Below, in pieces: positions 1 to 9,221 of a stretch of DNA of 64,000 nucleotides. Position 1 is the first letter of the stretch. Each line of letters opens with the position of its first letter. A program made the translations under genes and the position numbers. Origin of the DNA: G963667975 sp963677395 (GTDB lineage: Bacteria; Bacteroidota; Bacteroidia; Bacteroidales; G963667975); the NCBI GenBank assembly GCA_963677395.2, contig OY781965.2, positions 3,906,001 to 3,970,000 of the forward strand. The letters are read 5' to 3'. A model generated the notes under the pieces. The model did not search any database. It was given only the letters and a program-made list of their open reading frames with translations, and was not told where the DNA came from.

Positions 1-2
1 CA

Positions 3-308
3 ACAGAATGTTTTCCATTCGACGAAGAAACGCTTGTTTTTAAAGTTGGAGGAAAGATGTTTGCACTTACCAGTCTGGATGGAGATTTATCGATAAATCT
101 GAAGTGTGATCCGGAAAATGCAATTGAACTTCGGGAACGATTTTCCTATGTCCTGCCGGGTTACCACATGAACAAAAAGCACTGGAATACGGTAATGTTG
201 GATTCATTTACCGACGACAAACTTGTAAGGGAATGGATTGCAGATTCTTATAACCTTATTTTCAATAGCCTGCCAGTAAAAGTAAAGATGGAAATCTTGG
301 CAAATTAA
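3..308 (+). CDS. MmcQ/YjbR family protein, 3' part only
   Basis: The reading frame is open from the left edge of the window, so the N-terminus is missing; about 101 residues are visible. The ATG at 57 is internal to the family, because the residues before it (ECFPFDEETLVFKVGGK) are the conserved N-terminal half of MmcQ/YjbR proteins, and HMNKKHWNTV with the C-terminal DSY-L segment also matches. These are small (about 115-120 residue) CyaY-like-fold proteins; a DNA-binding role has been proposed for YjbR but the physiological role is unknown. It ends 1 base before the convergent DUF6132 gene. Confidence 0.8.
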   Translation, partial: TECFPFDEETLVFKVGGKMFALTSLDGDLSINLKCDPENAIELRERFSYVLPGYHMNKKHWNTVMLDSFTDDKLVREWIADSYNLIFNSLPVKVKMEILAN

Positions 309-309
309 G

Positions 310-540
310 CTACGATTGATTCTCTTCCCCTTTCTTCTTCCGGATAAAAATAGGCTTGATTAAATCGCCCAACAAATAACCAAATACCATTCCCCACGCT
401 ATTGCGGGGAAAGGTCTGGACGTTAACGGACAGGTTCCGCTGCTACATCCAATAAAGTAATAATAGGCGAAGCCACCCAAACCACCCATGATGGCTGAAA
501 CAATGTTCCAAAGGGTGAAAATATTTTTGATATGCTTCAT
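310..540 (-). CDS. DUF6132 family small membrane protein
   Basis: A 76-residue protein with two hydrophobic segments (about residues 10-30 and 46-64), a Cys pair in CSSGTCP (C32, C37) between them, and a basic C-terminal tail (RKKK). This matches the small Bacteroidota family DUF6132, often found near thioredoxin-like or rhodanese-like genes; here a thioredoxin lies upstream on the same strand, but about 470 bases away. Function is unknown. The Cys pair at the membrane boundary could be redox-active or bind a metal, which is inference only. Confidence 0.7.
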   Translation of the reverse strand: MKHIKNIFTLWNIVSAIMGGLGGFAYYYFIGCSSGTCPLTSRPFPAIAWGMVFGYLLGDLIKPIFIRKKKGEENQS

Positions 541-1010
541 GCTGTTTTAAATGGTATAGATTAAAAAGACTGCGGGTTATAAATTCATTTTATTTTCAGC
601 ACGTTAATTACGTTCTGAACCAGCTTCCAAAATAGTTTTGCTTTTTTAATATACGCTGTAATTTCATTAATATAACTCAGGTCTTAACGATATTTGGTTT
701 GAACTTTAGTTTTTGACAAAGAGCCGCTGGCAAAATACAGAAAACGAATAAATTCAATAGTATTTCTGCAGGCGGCTCCTTTTTGCAATACTTGAAAAAA
801 CAGATACCGAGACTCGTTTTCATTGAAAAGTCAATCCACAAAGTACAGTATCTGGAAATTCAGCAGTAAAATCATACACTAGCCTTACAAGATTTATTGA
901 CTTCTGATTTCACTCATAATGAGTGGCCTCTAAACGCTATTAAATACTTTTTACGCTAACGATAATATCAAACAGATGCTAGAATAAATACTTTGGCACT
1001 GTATCTCATT
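541..1010. other. Intergenic region, 470 bp, one long imperfect hairpin
   Basis: No credible gene. The only structure seen is an interrupted hairpin: GAGCCGC at 721-727 pairs with GCGGCTC at 772-778, and CAGAAA at 738-743 with TTTCTG at 763-768. A run of five T follows on the plus strand, so it would work as a plus-strand terminator, although no plus-strand gene ends nearby. Confidence 0.5.
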
Positions 1011-1421
1011 TTATTTCCCTAAAGCTGCATTCAATTCAGCTTTTAGTGATTCCTTATCCTGAAGACCTACAAGGCGTTTGATTTCAACACCATTTTTGAA
1101 GATAATCAACGTAGGAATACTGGAAACCTGAAACTTAGAAGCAGTAACTTTATTTTGATCAACATCAAGTTTTGCGAATTTAATTTTTTTCATTTCATTG
1201 GAAAGCTCGTCAACAATTGGAGCTTGCATACGGCAGGGACGGCACCAGGTTGCCCAGAAATCAACAAGAACCACACCTTTTTTGGTGTCTTTTGCAAAAC
1301 TTGCATCAGTGGTAACCATTACTTTAGATGCTTTTTCCGCTTCACCCGATGGTGACTGCGCAATCAATGTGGCAGCACCTGCAACCATCACTGTCAAAAC
1401 GATTAAAATCAGTTTTTTCAT
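1011..1421 (-). CDS. Exported thioredoxin-family protein
   Basis: 136 residues from the chosen ATG. An upstream in-frame start exists at 1448, but starting at 1421 puts MKKLILIVLTVMVAGAA, a clean signal peptide, at the N-terminus. The mature part is a single thioredoxin domain with active site WCRPC (residues 59-63), the FWATWC strand and a cis-proline in SIPT. It probably acts as a thiol-disulfide oxidoreductase in the periplasm. It follows mutS2 by 44 bases on the same strand and has no obvious promoter of its own, so it is probably cotranscribed. Partner proteins are not visible. Confidence 0.9.
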   Translation of the reverse strand: MKKLILIVLTVMVAGAATLIAQSPSGEAEKASKVMVTTDASFAKDTKKGVVLVDFWATWCRPCRMQAPIVDELSNEMKKIKFAKLDVDQNKVTASKFQVSSIPTLIIFKNGVEIKRLVGLQDKESLKAELNAALGK

Positions 1422-1465
1422 GCTTGAAATTATTTTTGTGTTTAACAAATTATATTCGGTTTGGT

Positions 1466-3949
1466 TTATCGTAATACTACAATTGTGATGCCATCGCCTC
1501 CGCGTTCGATATGTTCGTTGTGAAAACTTTGCACATCGTCAAGCGTTCGAAGGTATTCACGCACAATCTGGCGAAGAATCCCATAACCTTTCCCGTGCAA
1601 TATTCTCACTTCGTGTTCACCATAAAGCATAGCATCATCAATCAGTTTACGGGTAAGTTCCAGTGCCTCATCGGCACGTTTTCCGCGCAAATCGAGCGAA
1701 GAATTAAAGTCGAGCTTACGCTGATTGATCTCTTTCAGAATATTTCCATAAACAGAAGGGGCATTGTTATTTTTCTTCTTTTTCTGTACGGTTTTCGGAT
1801 TGATTCGTTCCAATTGTTCCAGCGGCAAAGATAAACGAATGCTATCAGTAGTAACAATGGCTTTTTTCCCTTTTATTTCCATCACTTCCCCAATAGATCC
1901 CTGCTCTTTTAAACGAACCATATCCCCAATCTGAAGTTTTCCGGATAATACTTCCGGTTGTATGGATTCAGGAAGTGAAGTTTTCCCTTGTGCTTTTCGC
2001 GATGAGCCCTTCACCTTAGGAGCAACTCTGCGAAGCAGCTTTTTAGAGTCTTCTGCGTCCTGCTTATCCAGATTTTCTTCAAACTCTTTCACCATTCCAC
2101 GAACCAAAGCAGTAGTTTCTTTATCGGCTTTATGCTCCTTTATTTCACGAATGGTATTTTCGATCGTTCTGTTGGCTGTTGAGATAATTTCCTTCGCTTC
2201 CTGACGGGCTTTTTTAAGAATAATGGCACGTTGAGCTTCTACTTCACCCGAAAGAGTATTGTATTTTTCAATCACTTCGTGAAGAAAATCATCTGCAACC
2301 CGTAACTCTTCCGTTTTTCGGGCAATTTCATATTTCTGAACTTCCAGTTGCTGAAGTTGTTTTTCAAAATCGAGATGTGCTTTTCCGGTTTTAGTCAGAG
2401 CTTGTTCAATAATCTCTTTTTGAAGACCAATAGTTTGTGCAATTTCGAAGGCGAATGAACTTCCGGGCGAACCCATTTTCAGGATATAAAGCGGCTTCAT
2501 ATCCGTAGTATCGAAAAGCATTGCACCATTTGCTATTCCGGGAGTACGGTCAGCCAGGAGTTTTAGATTGGCATAGTGTGTTGTAACCACACCAAACGAT
2601 TTTTTCTGCACCAAATGTTCCAGAATTGCTTCCGCAATTGCTCCTCCCAACTGAGGTTCTGTACCGGTTCCAAATTCATCAATCAGAAAAAGGGTAGCGA
2701 TATTGGCTTCCGAAACCAGTTTTTTCATATTGAGAAGATGAGAACTGTAGGTACTCAAATCATTTTCAAGAGATTGCTCATCACCAATATCAATAAAGAT
2801 TTTATCGAATATACCAGCTTCCGAAGTTGGTTTCATGGGTGCCGGAATTCCGCATTGAAGCATATATTGCAATAAACCTGTTGTTTTCAGACAAACAGAT
2901 TTTCCACCTGCATTCGGACCTGATATAATCAGTACAGGTTGTTCACTGGAAAGTTTGATGGAAAGAGGCACCACTTTTTTCTTGGCTGCCGTATGCGAAA
3001 GCCATAAAAGCGGGTGATAAGCCTGAAACCAGTCAATCACCGGACGATTATTCAAAATTGGCTTATACGCATTGATCTTTAGCGAAAACCGTGCTTTTGC
3101 ACGAATAAAATCTATCCAGGCTAAAAAGTGATATGCTTTTTTTAAATCAAAGCAAAATGGTCGGATGAAATCGGTGAAAGCCAGCAAAATGCGATGGATT
3201 TCATAATTTTCGGCCAACTCCAGCTCCCTGATCTCGTTACTGATTTCGAAAACTGCTTCCGGCTCAATGTACAGCGTTTGCCCTGTGGCTGAAGTGTCGT
3301 GAATAAATCCGCGCAAACGACGTTTAAATCCGGCCATCACCGGAATTACCGGGCGACCGCTCCGAATGGTAATTTCAGAATCTTCCGGAATGATCCCTTC
3401 TGACTTAGCCTGCTTGAATACTTCCCGGATACGTTTGTCTGTTTCTCCTTTTTTACGTTCAAGCTGACGACGAATTTCATATAGTTTCTCCGAAGCTTTA
3501 TCCCGGATATTTCCACGATCGTCGGTTATACGATTAATTTCCTTCAGAATAGACTCATCTACAAATACATCACCACGGCGTTGTGTAAGAAAAGGGTAAG
3601 GATTTTCTTCACCATCGGGTTCAAAAAAGCGAATGCACTCCTGTAATGTATTCAGCGATGCCCTGAACCAGGAAAGCTCTTCCTGATCGAGCCAGGTACC
3701 GGGAATGCGAATATGTTCCAATACAGGATTCATGTCGATATAATCCTGAGCCGGGAAACCTTCCACAAACATCAGGATATGCCGAAATTCCTCCACTTCA
3801 TTCAGCAAGCGATCAATTTCAGCATAGGAACGACTGAAACGCATCTTTTCCACCAAGGTTTTACCAAGCGTACTGATGCACTCACCACTGATAAGCTGGC
3901 GAATTTGGTCAAAGCCTATTTTTTGCTCTAAGTTAGACGGATAAATCAA
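1466..3949 (-). CDS. mutS2: Endonuclease MutS2 (MutS-like ATPase with Smr domain)
   Basis: About 827 residues. The order is the family's: N-terminal clamp region, MutS ATPase with Walker A GPNAGGKS (about residue 340) and Walker B LFLIDEFGTGTEP, a long charged coiled coil, and a C-terminal Smr nuclease domain with LDLRG and HGKG. MutS2 acts on branched DNA or stalled/collided ribosomes rather than in mismatch repair. The frame is open to a TTG at 3970, but a TACTTTTG -7 element sits at 3968-3975, so that codon lies inside the promoter. The TTG at 3949 gives an N-terminus (IYPSNLEQKIGFDQ) like other Bacteroidales MutS2. Start is uncertain between the two. Confidence 0.93.
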   Translation of the reverse strand: MIYPSNLEQKIGFDQIRQLISGECISTLGKTLVEKMRFSRSYAEIDRLLNEVEEFRHILMFVEGFPAQDYIDMNPVLEHIRIPGTWLDQEELSWFRASLNTLQECIRFFEPDGEENPYPFLTQRRGDVFVDESILKEINRITDDRGNIRDKASEKLYEIRRQLERKKGETDKRIREVFKQAKSEGIIPEDSEITIRSGRPVIPVMAGFKRRLRGFIHDTSATGQTLYIEPEAVFEISNEIRELELAENYEIHRILLAFTDFIRPFCFDLKKAYHFLAWIDFIRAKARFSLKINAYKPILNNRPVIDWFQAYHPLLWLSHTAAKKKVVPLSIKLSSEQPVLIISGPNAGGKSVCLKTTGLLQYMLQCGIPAPMKPTSEAGIFDKIFIDIGDEQSLENDLSTYSSHLLNMKKLVSEANIATLFLIDEFGTGTEPQLGGAIAEAILEHLVQKKSFGVVTTHYANLKLLADRTPGIANGAMLFDTTDMKPLYILKMGSPGSSFAFEIAQTIGLQKEIIEQALTKTGKAHLDFEKQLQQLEVQKYEIARKTEELRVADDFLHEVIEKYNTLSGEVEAQRAIILKKARQEAKEIISTANRTIENTIREIKEHKADKETTALVRGMVKEFEENLDKQDAEDSKKLLRRVAPKVKGSSRKAQGKTSLPESIQPEVLSGKLQIGDMVRLKEQGSIGEVMEIKGKKAIVTTDSIRLSLPLEQLERINPKTVQKKKKNNNAPSVYGNILKEINQRKLDFNSSLDLRGKRADEALELTRKLIDDAMLYGEHEVRILHGKGYGILRQIVREYLRTLDDVQSFHNEHIERGGDGITIVVLR

Positions 3950-3967
3950 GTTTAAATCAGTTTTTTG

Positions 3968-3975
3968 CAAAAGTA
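3968..3975 (-). promoter_or_regulatory. Candidate -7 element for mutS2
   Basis: Reads TACTTTTG on the minus strand, a match to the Bacteroidota TAnnTTTG element. No TTG is seen at the expected -33 distance. Transcription would start near 3961, about 12 bases before the preferred mutS2 start codon. Confidence 0.45.
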
Positions 3976-4461
3976 CAGAACTAGCTCGAAATAGAGCCGA
4001 TTTTGATTTGGAACAAGAGGATTTAATCGAATTTAAATCTTTATTTGCAACTAATTTTTAAACCATACAAGACTACAAGCCCACAATATTACAATTTTCA
4101 TTGTATTTGATAAAGATCTCTAAATTGGTAATTCACAATTCATTAAATTATCATAAATCAACATGAATCATATTTATTTTATTTTATTATTTGTATTTTA
4201 CATATTTTAAAATATTAGATTTTAAGTACCCGGAGGCCAAACACAGATCGCTAAATATTGATCTTTTATTTTTAGATAGGCTAAATCCTTATAAATATAA
4301 AACACATCTGAATTGTTTTAGTCAAGCGACTATTCTGATCTGTTTTTACAAAATATTAATCAAAAACAAAATCTTAACTAACTATATCACTTATATTTAA
4401 AGTTATAAAACGGCTGGTTTAACTAAAACTATACGTGATTAAAAAAAATTAACAAAAGACG
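3976..4461. other. AT-rich intergenic region upstream of the structured RNA
   Basis: Very AT-rich, with many stop codons in all frames. The 69-codon frame at 4191-4400 has no family resemblance, no start context and composition like the surrounding spacer, so it is not called as a gene. Nothing else was recognised. Confidence 0.5.
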
Positions 4462-4490
4462 TTGTTTTTGCATTTTTTGTTGTACATTTG
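4462..4490 (+). promoter_or_regulatory. Consensus Bacteroidota promoter for the orphan RNA
   Basis: TTG at 4462-4464, an 18-base spacer, then TACATTTG at 4483-4490 (TAnnTTTG). Both elements and the spacing match the phylum consensus. The predicted transcription start is near 4497. No coding sequence follows on this strand before the terminator. Confidence 0.7.
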
Positions 4491-4496
4491 CGCCTT

Positions 4497-4813
4497 CAAA
4501 CATTATTACAAATGTAATATGTACATTTTGTTTTGATATGCATGGGATTGATATTATTTCAGGAAACCCAAGGTGACTTTTTCTACAATAATATCATTTT
4601 AGAAAAACACGCTTTCAAAAAAATGTCTATAAAAACAAGTTTCTTGCAAAATGTTTCAGAAGCATTTCTCTAATTACTGCTTCTGCAATATCAAGGCAAA
4701 ACACTTACAATTGATTTAAGATTGTCCGGATTTCTCGTCATGGCTTAGTCCGGCAGTAAACATACTCCTTTTCCCTTGTATGTTATAGGCTGCTCTTCCC
4801 GAGCAGCCTTTTT
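4497..4813 (+). ncRNA. Candidate orphan structured non-coding RNA (about 317 nt)
   Basis: The stretch lies between a consensus promoter and an intrinsic terminator, has no usable reading frame, and is rich in paired arms. Arms seen: ATTAC/GTAAT at 4505-4509 and 4514-4518, extended by ACAT/ATGT; GATATTATT 4550-4558 with AATAATATC 4587-4595; CAGAAGCA 4657-4664 with TGCTTCTG 4678-4685; TTGATAT 4533-4539 with ATATCAA 4688-4694, closing a multibranch domain; AACATAC 4759-4765 with GTATGTT 4778-4784. The next gene (galM) is convergent, so this is not a leader. It is not tmRNA, RNase P or SRP RNA by their conserved motifs. A 6S-type RNA or a Bacteroidales-specific RNA family is possible but I cannot name it. 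Confidence 0.6.
4788..4813 (+). terminator. Intrinsic terminator of the orphan RNA
   Basis: A perfect 8-bp stem, GGCTGCTC (4788-4795) with GAGCAGCC (4801-4808), a TTCCC loop and five T directly after. This is the clearest rho-independent terminator in the left third of the window. Confidence 0.85.
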
Positions 4814-5004
4814 CATTTTTCACAAAATAAACCTCTTTGTTTTCATCTTCCGATGTCCAGCTGCTTTGGGGTTTACTGACAGATAAACACTATCCATCAT
4901 CAACATAAACAACAAATATTTCGTTGCAATATGACACGAATTATTTCCGGGCCTTCTGATTTCCGTATCAAAGAATACTCTCAATCAACATCTTATACTT
5001 AAAC
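4814..5004. other. Spacer downstream of the RNA terminator
   Basis: About 190 bases between the RNA terminator and the 3' end of galM. No gene, repeat or second terminator was recognised. Confidence 0.4.
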
Positions 5005-6051
5005 TCATTTTCCTGACAAGCTAAAGCAATATGTGGTAGTAGAATAAAATGCAACTCCCGCATCAAGAACTACCGATGGAAATTCAGTCTTATTGGGCGA
5101 ATCGGGAAAATGCTGCGTTTCCAACCCCAGACCACAACGATAACCAAATTCACCATGAAAAGCTTTCAGATAATTACCTGTATAAAACTGAAGTCCCGGT
5201 TCAGAAGTAAAGATTTCCAATTTTCTTTTGCTTACAGGATCAATCAGCTCAGCGGCCTTTGTAACTTCCGCATCTTTATCCAACACCCAGCAATGATCGT
5301 AACCAGTCCCAATTCTCAAAGGATCATAATCAGACTGAATTTCTATACCAATTTGTTTTGATTGACGAAAATCCATTGGACTTCTGTCAACCGGATTAAT
5401 TTTTCCATCGGGAATCAAAAATTCATCGGTAGATAAAAATCCTCCAGCATTTATCATTAGTTGATGTTCGCTAATCTGCTGATTTGGATTTCCACTCAAA
5501 TTGAAATAAGTATGTTGAGTCGGATTGAAAACAGTTTTTTTATCGCTTGTTGCACAGTACTCTACAACCAGCTCATTATGTTCTGTAAGCGAATACTGTA
5601 CGTTTACATCCAGATTTCCCGGAAATCCTTCTTCTCCGTCTTTGCTCAGATAATGCAGATTTAACCGATCAAAACCAGGCTGTTCCAGACTTTCTATTTC
5701 CCAAAACACCTTATTAAATCCTTTTGGTCCACCATGAAGATTATTCTCTCCTAAATTTTTTGCAAGGTGAAATCTCTTTCCATCCAAACTGAAACTTGCA
5801 TTCGCAATTCGATTGGCATAACGACCAATCAAAGCTCCCAGATAGCAATTATCCTGAATATAATCATCAAGACATGAATAAGCCAATACCACATTTTCGA
5901 AAATCCCGTCTTTATCAGGTACCCGTATGGATGTAATGATCCCGCCATAATTTATCACCCTGACTTCCATCCCGTTTTTATTTTTCAGGCAATATTCGTT
6001 GACAATTTTCCCATTGGAACGTATTCCGAATGTGGATATTTTTATGCTCAT
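5005..6051 (-). CDS. galM: Aldose 1-epimerase (mutarotase)
   Basis: 348 residues, the usual length. It interconverts alpha and beta anomers of aldoses such as glucose, galactose or xylose. Catalytic residues are in place: H106 in NNLHGGPKGF, H180 in NPTQHTYFNLSG and the general base E311 in GLETQHFPDSPN. There is no signal peptide, so it is cytoplasmic. It is transcribed divergently from xylE-xylB-xylA across a 178-base region. Supplying the alpha anomer to xylose isomerase would fit that setting (inference). Confidence 0.95.
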   Translation of the reverse strand: MSIKISTFGIRSNGKIVNEYCLKNKNGMEVRVINYGGIITSIRVPDKDGIFENVVLAYSCLDDYIQDNCYLGALIGRYANRIANASFSLDGKRFHLAKNLGENNLHGGPKGFNKVFWEIESLEQPGFDRLNLHYLSKDGEEGFPGNLDVNVQYSLTEHNELVVEYCATSDKKTVFNPTQHTYFNLSGNPNQQISEHQLMINAGGFLSTDEFLIPDGKINPVDRSPMDFRQSKQIGIEIQSDYDPLRIGTGYDHCWVLDKDAEVTKAAELIDPVSKRKLEIFTSEPGLQFYTGNYLKAFHGEFGYRCGLGLETQHFPDSPNKTEFPSVVLDAGVAFYSTTTYCFSLSGK

Positions 6052-6159
6052 AATTTACTGAATACTTTTAATTTATTTTGAATTCACTATAATTTACACC
6101 TGCAAATGTCGGATAATTTTCAAATCGCAAATTTTTCTGCGAAAAGAAAAACAAAAAGC

Positions 6160-6189
6160 TTGCAGCTAAGCCAATAAAATTTAATTTTG
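6160..6189 (+). promoter_or_regulatory. Promoter of the xylE-xylB-xylA operon
   Basis: TTG at 6160-6162, a 19-base spacer and TAATTTTG at 6182-6189. The predicted start is near 6195, leaving a leader of about 35 bases before xylE. No regulator gene lies beside the operon and no clear operator palindrome was seen. Confidence 0.65.
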
Positions 6190-6229
6190 AGATTCTGTAA
6201 TATGAACTTATCCATCAAAAACTAAATCA

Positions 6230-7654
6230 ATGGAAGAAAAAGCACAAAGCAGTTTAAAACTATACACCATTGGCCTGACGCTGGTTGCGACCATCGGGGG
6301 CTTATTGTTTGGATATGACACAGCCGTTATTTCGGGTACAGTTGGATCTCTAAAAGCATTTTTTATTGATCCTGCCGGATTAGCTGAAACACAGGCAAAC
6401 TCACAACTTGGGTTTGCGGTTTCGAGTGCATTAATTGGATGTATCATTGGAGGTTTGATAGGAGGATTAGTGAGTTTACACTTAGGAAGAAAAAGAGGAT
6501 TAATGCTTGCTGCCATTCTTTTTATCATTTCAGCAATAGGATCAGCTTATCCGGAAATATTTATAAAACCAATTGGAGGGGCTGATCATACATTTTTGTA
6601 TTTATTTGTGTTTTATCGAATAATAGGAGGTATTGGAGTAGGTTTGGCCTCAATGATTTCACCAATGTATATCGCCGAAATGGCACCACCCGAAATAAGA
6701 GGAAGGCTTGTCTCATGGAATCAATTTGCAATTATTTTTGGAATGTTATTGGTATATTTCGTTAATTATTACATTGCACTTCAGGGAAATGAAGCTTGGC
6801 TAAACAAAACAGGCTGGCGGTTCATGTTCGCTTCCGAATTAATTCCAGCAGGAATATTTCTATTTTTACTTTTCTTCATTCCTGAAACTCCAAGATACCT
6901 TACACTTCGGAATCAACCTGAAAAGGCTTTTAAAATATTAGAAAAAATAAACGGAACTGAAAAAGCAAAATTGATTTTGAATGAGATAAATTCTACCATT
7001 ATTCACAAAACCGGAAAATTGTTTTCATTTGGTATTCTCGTAATCGCAATAGGAGTGCTATTATCAATTTTTCAGCAATTCGTGGGCATAAATGTAGTTT
7101 TGTATTATGCTCCCGAAATATTTAAAAATATGGGTTCAGGTACTGATTATGCATTACTTCAAACAATCATTGTTGGCATTATAAACCTTACATTTACGGT
7201 TGTGGCCATACTTACTGTTGATAAATTCGGACGAAAACCATTACAAATAATTGGGGCTTTGGGTATGGCATTTTTTATGTTTGCTCTTGGCTTTGCTTTT
7301 TATATTCATCAGCTTGGTTTATCTGCACTAATTTTCATGTTGGGTTATGTAGCTTGTTTTGCATTATCATGGGGGCCTGTAACCTGGGTATTATTGTCCG
7401 AGATTTTTCCTAATAAAATCAGGGGAAAAGCTATGGCAATAGCTGTAGCTGCGCAATGGATTTCGAATTATCTGATTTCGGCCACCTTCCCAATATTAAA
7501 TGATTCCTCATTTCTTACCGAGAAATTCAATCATGGATTTGCGTATTGGATATATGGGATAATGGGAATACTTGCTGCCTGGTTTGTTTGGAAATTTATT
7601 CCTGAGACAAAAGGAAAGACTTTGGAAGAAATGGAAAAGCTTTGGGAAAAATAG
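6230..7654 (+). CDS. xylE: D-xylose:proton symporter, MFS sugar porter
   Basis: 474 residues with about 12 membrane segments. Sugar-porter signatures are present: GYDTAVISGT in helix 1, GRKRG after helix 2, PETPRYL before the central loop, FGRKP in the second half and PETKGKTLEEME at the C-terminus. It would import xylose across the inner membrane. First gene of xylE-xylB-xylA; the substrate is assigned from the two following genes, since close relatives also carry glucose or arabinose. The end of the gene is 49 bases before the chosen xylB start. Confidence 0.9.
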   Translation: MEEKAQSSLKLYTIGLTLVATIGGLLFGYDTAVISGTVGSLKAFFIDPAGLAETQANSQLGFAVSSALIGCIIGGLIGGLVSLHLGRKRGLMLAAILFIISAIGSAYPEIFIKPIGGADHTFLYLFVFYRIIGGIGVGLASMISPMYIAEMAPPEIRGRLVSWNQFAIIFGMLLVYFVNYYIALQGNEAWLNKTGWRFMFASELIPAGIFLFLLFFIPETPRYLTLRNQPEKAFKILEKINGTEKAKLILNEINSTIIHKTGKLFSFGILVIAIGVLLSIFQQFVGINVVLYYAPEIFKNMGSGTDYALLQTIIVGIINLTFTVVAILTVDKFGRKPLQIIGALGMAFFMFALGFAFYIHQLGLSALIFMLGYVACFALSWGPVTWVLLSEIFPNKIRGKAMAIAVAAQWISNYLISATFPILNDSSFLTEKFNHGFAYWIYGIMGILAAWFVWKFIPETKGKTLEEMEKLWEK

Positions 7655-7703
7655 TCGTATAAAATTATCGAATCACTACTTTCAAATTACAAACTCCGAA
7701 AAA

Positions 7704-9188
7704 ATGTATTTTATTGGTTACGATATAGGAAGTTCGTCAGTGAAGGCTTCCATCATTCAGGCAGAAAGTGGAAACTGTCTTGCCAGTGCTTTTTCACCGA
7801 AAGAGGAAATGCAGATGATTTCTGTAAGAAACGGCTGGGCGGAACAAAATCCAGAAATCTGGTGGCAGCATCTTGTTCTGGCGACAAAAGAAATCCTTCA
7901 ACAATCGGGAGTCAAAGTCGAAGAAATCCACGGCATCGGTATTACCTATCAAATGCACGGTTTGGTGTTGGTGGATAAGGATCAAAATGTGCTACGCCCT
8001 TCGATTATATGGTGCGACAGCCGTGCGGCAGAAATCGGCAACAAAGCTTTTAATGATATTGGTCAGGAAAAATGCCTGAGTCATTTATTGAATTCTCCCG
8101 GGAATTTTACCGCTTCTAAATTAAAATGGGTCAAAGAAAATGAGCCGGAAATCTTTGAAAAAATCCATAAAATAATGCTTCCGGGTGATTATATAGCTAT
8201 GCGCCTAACCGGAGAAATCCAGACAAGCATTTCGGGTTTGTCGGAAGGAATTTTTTGGGATTTTCAAAAAAATGACATCGCTGATTTTCTGCTGGAATAT
8301 TATGGTTTTAGCCGGAATGTTATTCCTGAAATCATTCCAACTTTTTCCGTTCAGGGGCAACTAAAAAAAGACGTAGCCAATGAACTTGGACTCACCGAAA
8401 ATACTTTTGTGTGTTACCGGGCTGGCGATCAGCCCAACAATGCTTTCTCGCTTAACGTGCTAAAAGCAGGAGAAGTGGCTGCCAACGCAGGTACTTCAGG
8501 GGTTTTATACGGATTGAGCGACAAAGTTACCTTCGATAATTTTTCCAGGGTAAACCCGTTTGCACATGTCAATTACGAAAAAGAACATATCAAGCTTGGC
8601 ATTTTAATGTGTATCAACGGCACAGGAATACAAAATACCTGGATGCGCAATACGATTGGGAACAAACAGTATTCCTATGAAGAAATGAATCAGTTGTCAT
8701 CCGAAATTCCGGTTGGCAGCGAAGGTTTGGTAATTCTTCCCTTTGGAAACGGAGCGGAGCGAATTTTACAAAACAAACAGATTGATTCTCAGATTCACTG
8801 CCTCAACTTCAACCAACATACTCAAAAGCATTTATTTAGGGCTGCACAGGAAGGAATTGTTTTTTCCTTTTATTACGGAATGCAAATCATGAAGAAAATG
8901 GGGATGGAAATCAATGTAATCAAAGCTGGACATACCAATATGTTTTTAAGTCCGGTATTTGGTGGTATGCTTTCGGATTTGTGCAGACTTCCCGTGGAAT
9001 TATACAATGCGGACGGCTCTGTGGGTGCTGCACGGGCTGCTGGTGTGGGATTTGGTTTTTATCCCGACTTTCAGGAAGCTTTTAAACATTTAAAACGTGT
9101 AAAACAAATTGAACCTGCACAATACAATGATTTACATCTCAAAGCCTATGAAAAATGGCTTTCAATACTTAAACTCAGTATCAAATAA
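7704..9188 (+). CDS. xylB: Xylulokinase (FGGY family)
   Basis: 494 residues from the ATG at 7704. The frame is open upstream to 7572 but that part overlaps xylE and lacks family resemblance, while MYFIGYDIGSSSVKASI is the expected FGGY N-terminus with the phosphate-binding motif. AGDQPNNAF and the GEVAANAGTSGVLYG phosphate loop are the C-terminal FGGY hallmarks. It phosphorylates D-xylulose to xylulose 5-phosphate, which enters the pentose phosphate pathway. xylA follows after 33 bases. Confidence 0.93.
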   Translation: MYFIGYDIGSSSVKASIIQAESGNCLASAFSPKEEMQMISVRNGWAEQNPEIWWQHLVLATKEILQQSGVKVEEIHGIGITYQMHGLVLVDKDQNVLRPSIIWCDSRAAEIGNKAFNDIGQEKCLSHLLNSPGNFTASKLKWVKENEPEIFEKIHKIMLPGDYIAMRLTGEIQTSISGLSEGIFWDFQKNDIADFLLEYYGFSRNVIPEIIPTFSVQGQLKKDVANELGLTENTFVCYRAGDQPNNAFSLNVLKAGEVAANAGTSGVLYGLSDKVTFDNFSRVNPFAHVNYEKEHIKLGILMCINGTGIQNTWMRNTIGNKQYSYEEMNQLSSEIPVGSEGLVILPFGNGAERILQNKQIDSQIHCLNFNQHTQKHLFRAAQEGIVFSFYYGMQIMKKMGMEINVIKAGHTNMFLSPVFGGMLSDLCRLPVELYNADGSVGAARAAGVGFGFYPDFQEAFKHLKRVKQIEPAQYNDLHLKAYEKWLSILKLSIK

Positions 9189-9221
9189 AAAATAGTTGTC
9201 AAACTCAAAATAAAATCCGCT

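Noticed and set aside
4191..4400. 69-codon plus-strand frame in the mutS2-galM spacer
   Set aside because: No family resemblance, low-complexity AT-rich composition and no promoter; looks like chance.
4497..4813. Naming the orphan RNA as 6S, tmRNA, RNase P or SRP RNA
   Set aside because: Conserved motifs of tmRNA, RNase P and SRP RNA were not found, and a 6S-type rod with a central bubble could not be shown by eye.
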